64,000 bases of DNA from Opisthorchis felineus. Its lineage: Eukaryota > Platyhelminthes > Trematoda > Opisthorchiida > Opisthorchiidae. The notes beneath the pieces were generated by a model. That model had not been told where the DNA came from. It was given only the letters and a program-made list of their open reading frames with translations, and did no database searches. This document shows, one piece after another, positions 61,186 through 64,000 of this stretch (the stretch's first letter is position 1; each line of letters begins with the position of its first letter). The translations under genes were made by a program, and so were the position numbers. Location of the stretch: assembly GCA_004794785.1 (NCBI GenBank), contig SJOL01008913.1:625245-689244 (forward strand). The letters run 5' to 3'.

Positions 61186-62470
61186 TCTGGGCAAACAAGC
61201 TTGTACATATAGATTTGGATTCAGTGGGGTGCACACTAATTATCTTGCCTAGTGTGCGATCCTGTGCTAAGGCCGTGATCTCAAGGCAAGGAATTGGTTG
61301 ATCAGCCGATCTAGGTGTCCTATCTGACAGGTAACATGTAGTCTAATTCACCTGCGTTTGTTCTATAGTTCAGCAACTGGGCAGCAAACAATATATTGAA
61401 TTAGACGTGAGCAGACAATATAGATAGGTAGACCATGGTTCTATAGGAACAGTTAATATAGAGTCGACTTTGTATAAAATAGAATAATTCAGTCTTGAAA
61501 CTTGAGCAGCTACCGGAAGGGTAATGAATTAGTCTGAGGAATAGGGAAACATAAATAATTACTTCACGTAATTAACACCTAGCTTGTACGTTATATCATC
61601 CCCGACTGCAACGGAACATGCTGTTCGAAGGTCCTGATCTTGTTCATCAATTTGTATCGGTTGTGCTTCCGAGACGGCATGTCTGAAAGATAACATCATC
61701 ATCGACAGCAATGCAGCACTGGTCAATACTCATGCTGAAGTGCCATATAACCATGAGGAAATCGTGCCCCTGTAACGAGTGGAAAGAACAGGGAATGGTG
61801 AAGACTCAGTACAGACAACCCTATTCTGCTTGGGAAAACGGTCAAGAACAAGATGCCTGCACCCTGAAATCACAACGGGTTAAACGCATATAGGAATTAT
61901 TTTGAAGTATGGAATTGATCCAAGGTATTTTGCGAACCTCACTGGACATGAGCATACCATACAACGACAGACAGAATTTAGTTAGGCATCCGATCAGGAA
62001 GTAACAGCGTGCTCGCCACTAGGGTCATTTACGTGCCATATATTGTAGGGTTTCTAGCCAAATGCAAGGAGACTCACTGTACACCAGCCAGGAAAGAGCA
62101 CGGTACCCCGTTTGACGGTAGCTATCTTCAAGTGACGTGGCCTTGTCATAGCTTATCTTCCGCGAACCCTTCAATAAGATTCCGAGTTAGAAAACTACTT
62201 TCTTCAATGTACAATGGTTAAGCATACGAAGTGTATGTCTAAACCGCCTTCGCTTGATGAGTTTTAATTGTTTCTGTAACAGTTCTGCTTCGTTACCAGT
62301 ACGCGTTACTTCATTGCAAACAGGCTACAGCCAGAAAGATGTCGACGATCGAATTTTTGGACTGGGTTTAAAGTCCTTGGATCAGATGGGACAAGGTGCC
62401 TTGACCCCAAATTATCACTGCTCTTGTAGTTGCTTTGTACATATGACCCTTTAGCTTCAGAGAAATTCAT
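61186..62470. other. No gene recognised
   Basis: Short + frames (60-70 aa) only. Confidence 0.35.
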
Positions 62471-62478
62471 TTCCGACG

Positions 62479-63290
62479 CTATAAATAACGTGATTTAACA
62501 AATAATTTCCGCACCCAGGTACTGCATGCATTGACTGCTTTTGTCACGGTGCAGTCACGGCTTATACAGCTGCCCAGATAAATGAACCAGACAACAAATT
62601 CAAGTTCACTCCAAAGTTTCATGGGAACAAAGGGGTATTGAAAACCCTGAAGCAATGCTTTGTACTTTGGGGATGCAAAACTCACCGAAGCAAGGGATGA
62701 TACCGGAAGTTCTGTTTAGAGTAGGCTCCTTAGACTGAAAATGGTCAAACAACAGGACATTGTCCTCCGAGTGGTCTCATTCTGCTACTCTTTCGCTAGA
62801 TATCATTCCGAGACCAAGAGCCTCGATCTCTTGAATTGTGCATTCCGGATCGGTGATAAATGAAACAGAAAAGGAGGAAGAGGACAGCCATGACGAATCC
62901 CACTAGTTGTGGAAGCCTTTTGGATAGTTCTTTGTAAACTTACACGATCAGAGATGTGGGACTAGAGAGTAGGGAGTATATATTAAAAACTTCCTCTTCC
63001 CCCTCTCTATGGGGTCTAAAGCCCGGTTGATGTAGAAGAAAATCGCAGTTGCTGGCCGGCGGTACGTATGGCGCTGCTCCAGTATTTGACTTGACCTAGA
63101 GATGTGATCAGTACGGACGGAGTCTTTCGTAGTATCCTCGGATTCGTCTCACGTGCCGGGGTTAGATGTCGTAGTACCGTTGAAGCTATTAGCCTTGTTA
63201 TCACAAGCTCACACCTCAATGCTTCGAACAGCGGAAGGCTTGATGTATGCACCTCTGCAGTTCACATGCCAAACAGTTGTGGTTGGGAAG
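62479..63290 (-). pseudogene. RTE-like LINE reverse transcriptase relic
   Basis: Minus-strand order. GVSL followed by LIASTVLRHLTPARETNPR matches the 'RGISL....SKL...VLLRRL.P.RE' block before the RT core. VKYWSSAIRTAGQQLRFSST leads to a motif-A region (after a frameshift, FFYINRALDPIERG, where intact elements have FLDIKAAFDSVDR). Motif B, SGIRHGCPLPPFLF, lies at 62860-62904. The motif-C region is not recognisable. CFGEFC / SFASPKYKALLQGFQ is followed by FIYLGSCISRDCTVTKAV, the well-known post-core 'F.YLGS.IS.DCSV..EVN' motif. Multiple stops and frameshifts; not functional. The reading order and motif wording differ from the 43.8-46.3 kb LINE, so it is probably another family. Confidence 0.75.
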
Positions 63291-64000
63291 AGTGTGCTAA
63301 ATAGTGCCATCCCATGGAACTTGTCTCCCTATATTGCTGTTCATATTTGCAGGGTTTGCCGGTGCTTTGTATTTTGCGTGGGAATTCCAACATGATATCA
63401 CCTGTCTACTATTGGCTTACCTGCAGTGTAATAAGCATGAACTCAGGCAAGATACGGCTTTGGTCAACCTCCCGTTACAGTTCACGTTACGTGTTCTGGT
63501 GTTGACCAAGTCAGTGAGTGACAAGAGAAAACGCCCACTCGCCGAGTCCAACAGACGGACTAGGTCTTCTGTTTTTGGTATACACTGTCTCTTCGGTGAC
63601 TTTTGACAGTGAATCCGACTTCAGCATCAGGACAGTCTGAGTATCTTGTCAGGTCTGACATTGTCAACATCATTACGAAGGACGTTTCACGCAGCGCACG
63701 AAATTCTATTTTAAACAGAATTTTCTTCAGATTTCCCAACCTGATATGCTTGCATCTGAGTCCGTTTCCACATGGAACACATCTTCAGCCGTGTTCAACG
63801 CGGATCCAGCGAGATCAGTCTGCAGGTTGTGTTTCCTGAAGGCTCATTCACTGAAACATGCGCAGCTACTGGTTTGCTATTCAGGATGGATACATAGACA
63901 TCGCACTCGGTCTTCACTGGTTCATTTTAATAGCAGTTTGGACATTTGCACACGAGATGAGGTAATGCAGATTTTACGCTTGCTTATGCAAGCGTATATA
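63291..64000. other. No gene recognised; may include more of the LINE 5' side
   Basis: Frames of 100 aa (63304-63606, +) and 78 aa (63603-63839, +) lie antisense to the expected upstream part of the LINE relic. I could not read convincing LINE motifs here. Confidence 0.3.

Noticed and set aside
1..64000. CRISPR arrays, bacterial operons, integrative elements
   Set aside because: No regularly spaced short repeats and no prokaryotic gene organisation; the window is clearly eukaryotic.

Overview
This window looks like intergenic or intronic DNA from a large, repeat-rich eukaryotic genome. There are no operons, ribosome-binding sites or long ATG-to-stop reading frames. Nearly all of the coding signal is broken retroelement sequence, and the repeats include Pol III-type SINEs, microsatellites, a scaffold gap and a perfect GTAAGT splice donor. 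Penelope-like elements, RTE/CR1-like LINE relics and tRNA-derived SINEs together suggest a platyhelminth. My best guess is a diphyllobothriidean tapeworm (Spirometra-like), but that is recognition of style, not proof.

The only convincing host gene is one exon on the + strand, in a frame open from 33783 and ending at a splice donor at 34873/34874. It encodes an MPPED-type (metallophosphoesterase domain-containing) protein whose metal-binding motifs are badly altered. Just upstream lies a dense array of nine CCAAT/ATTGG boxes (33594-33774) that looks like its promoter.

Layout. 0.3-0.6 kb: tRNA-derived SINE A. 6-7 kb: repeat family D and a copy of dispersed family R1. 8.4 kb: long ATG microsatellite. 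9.8-10.4 kb: RTE-like RT relic (-). 13.46-13.98 kb: N gap. 15-20 kb: cluster of R1 copies, several in inverted halves, including a 69-bp hairpin. 22.18-24.93 kb: a decayed Penelope-like element (-) between almost identical inverted arms. 26.4-27.2 kb: a CR1/Jockey-like RT scrap followed by a second Penelope relic. 31.8-32.35 kb: another CR1/Jockey-like RT relic. 33.6-34.9 kb: the MPPED-like exon. 37-38 kb: R1, SINE B and a TA repeat. 43.8-46.3 kb: a LINE with endonuclease and RT remnants (-), with a SINE B at the RT edge. 48 kb: second SINE A. 51.3 kb: a perfect 70-bp palindrome. 54-56 kb: two SINE B and a full R1. 56.7 kb: second copy of family D. 61 kb: SINE B. 62.5-63.3 kb: RTE-like LINE relic (-).

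The retroelement calls rest on reading conserved motifs by eye across several frames, so boundaries are approximate. The most interesting items are the catalytically altered MPPED exon with its CCAAT array, the Penelope element whose arms stayed identical while its coding region decayed, and the inverted-repeat behaviour of family R1 and the 70-bp palindrome.
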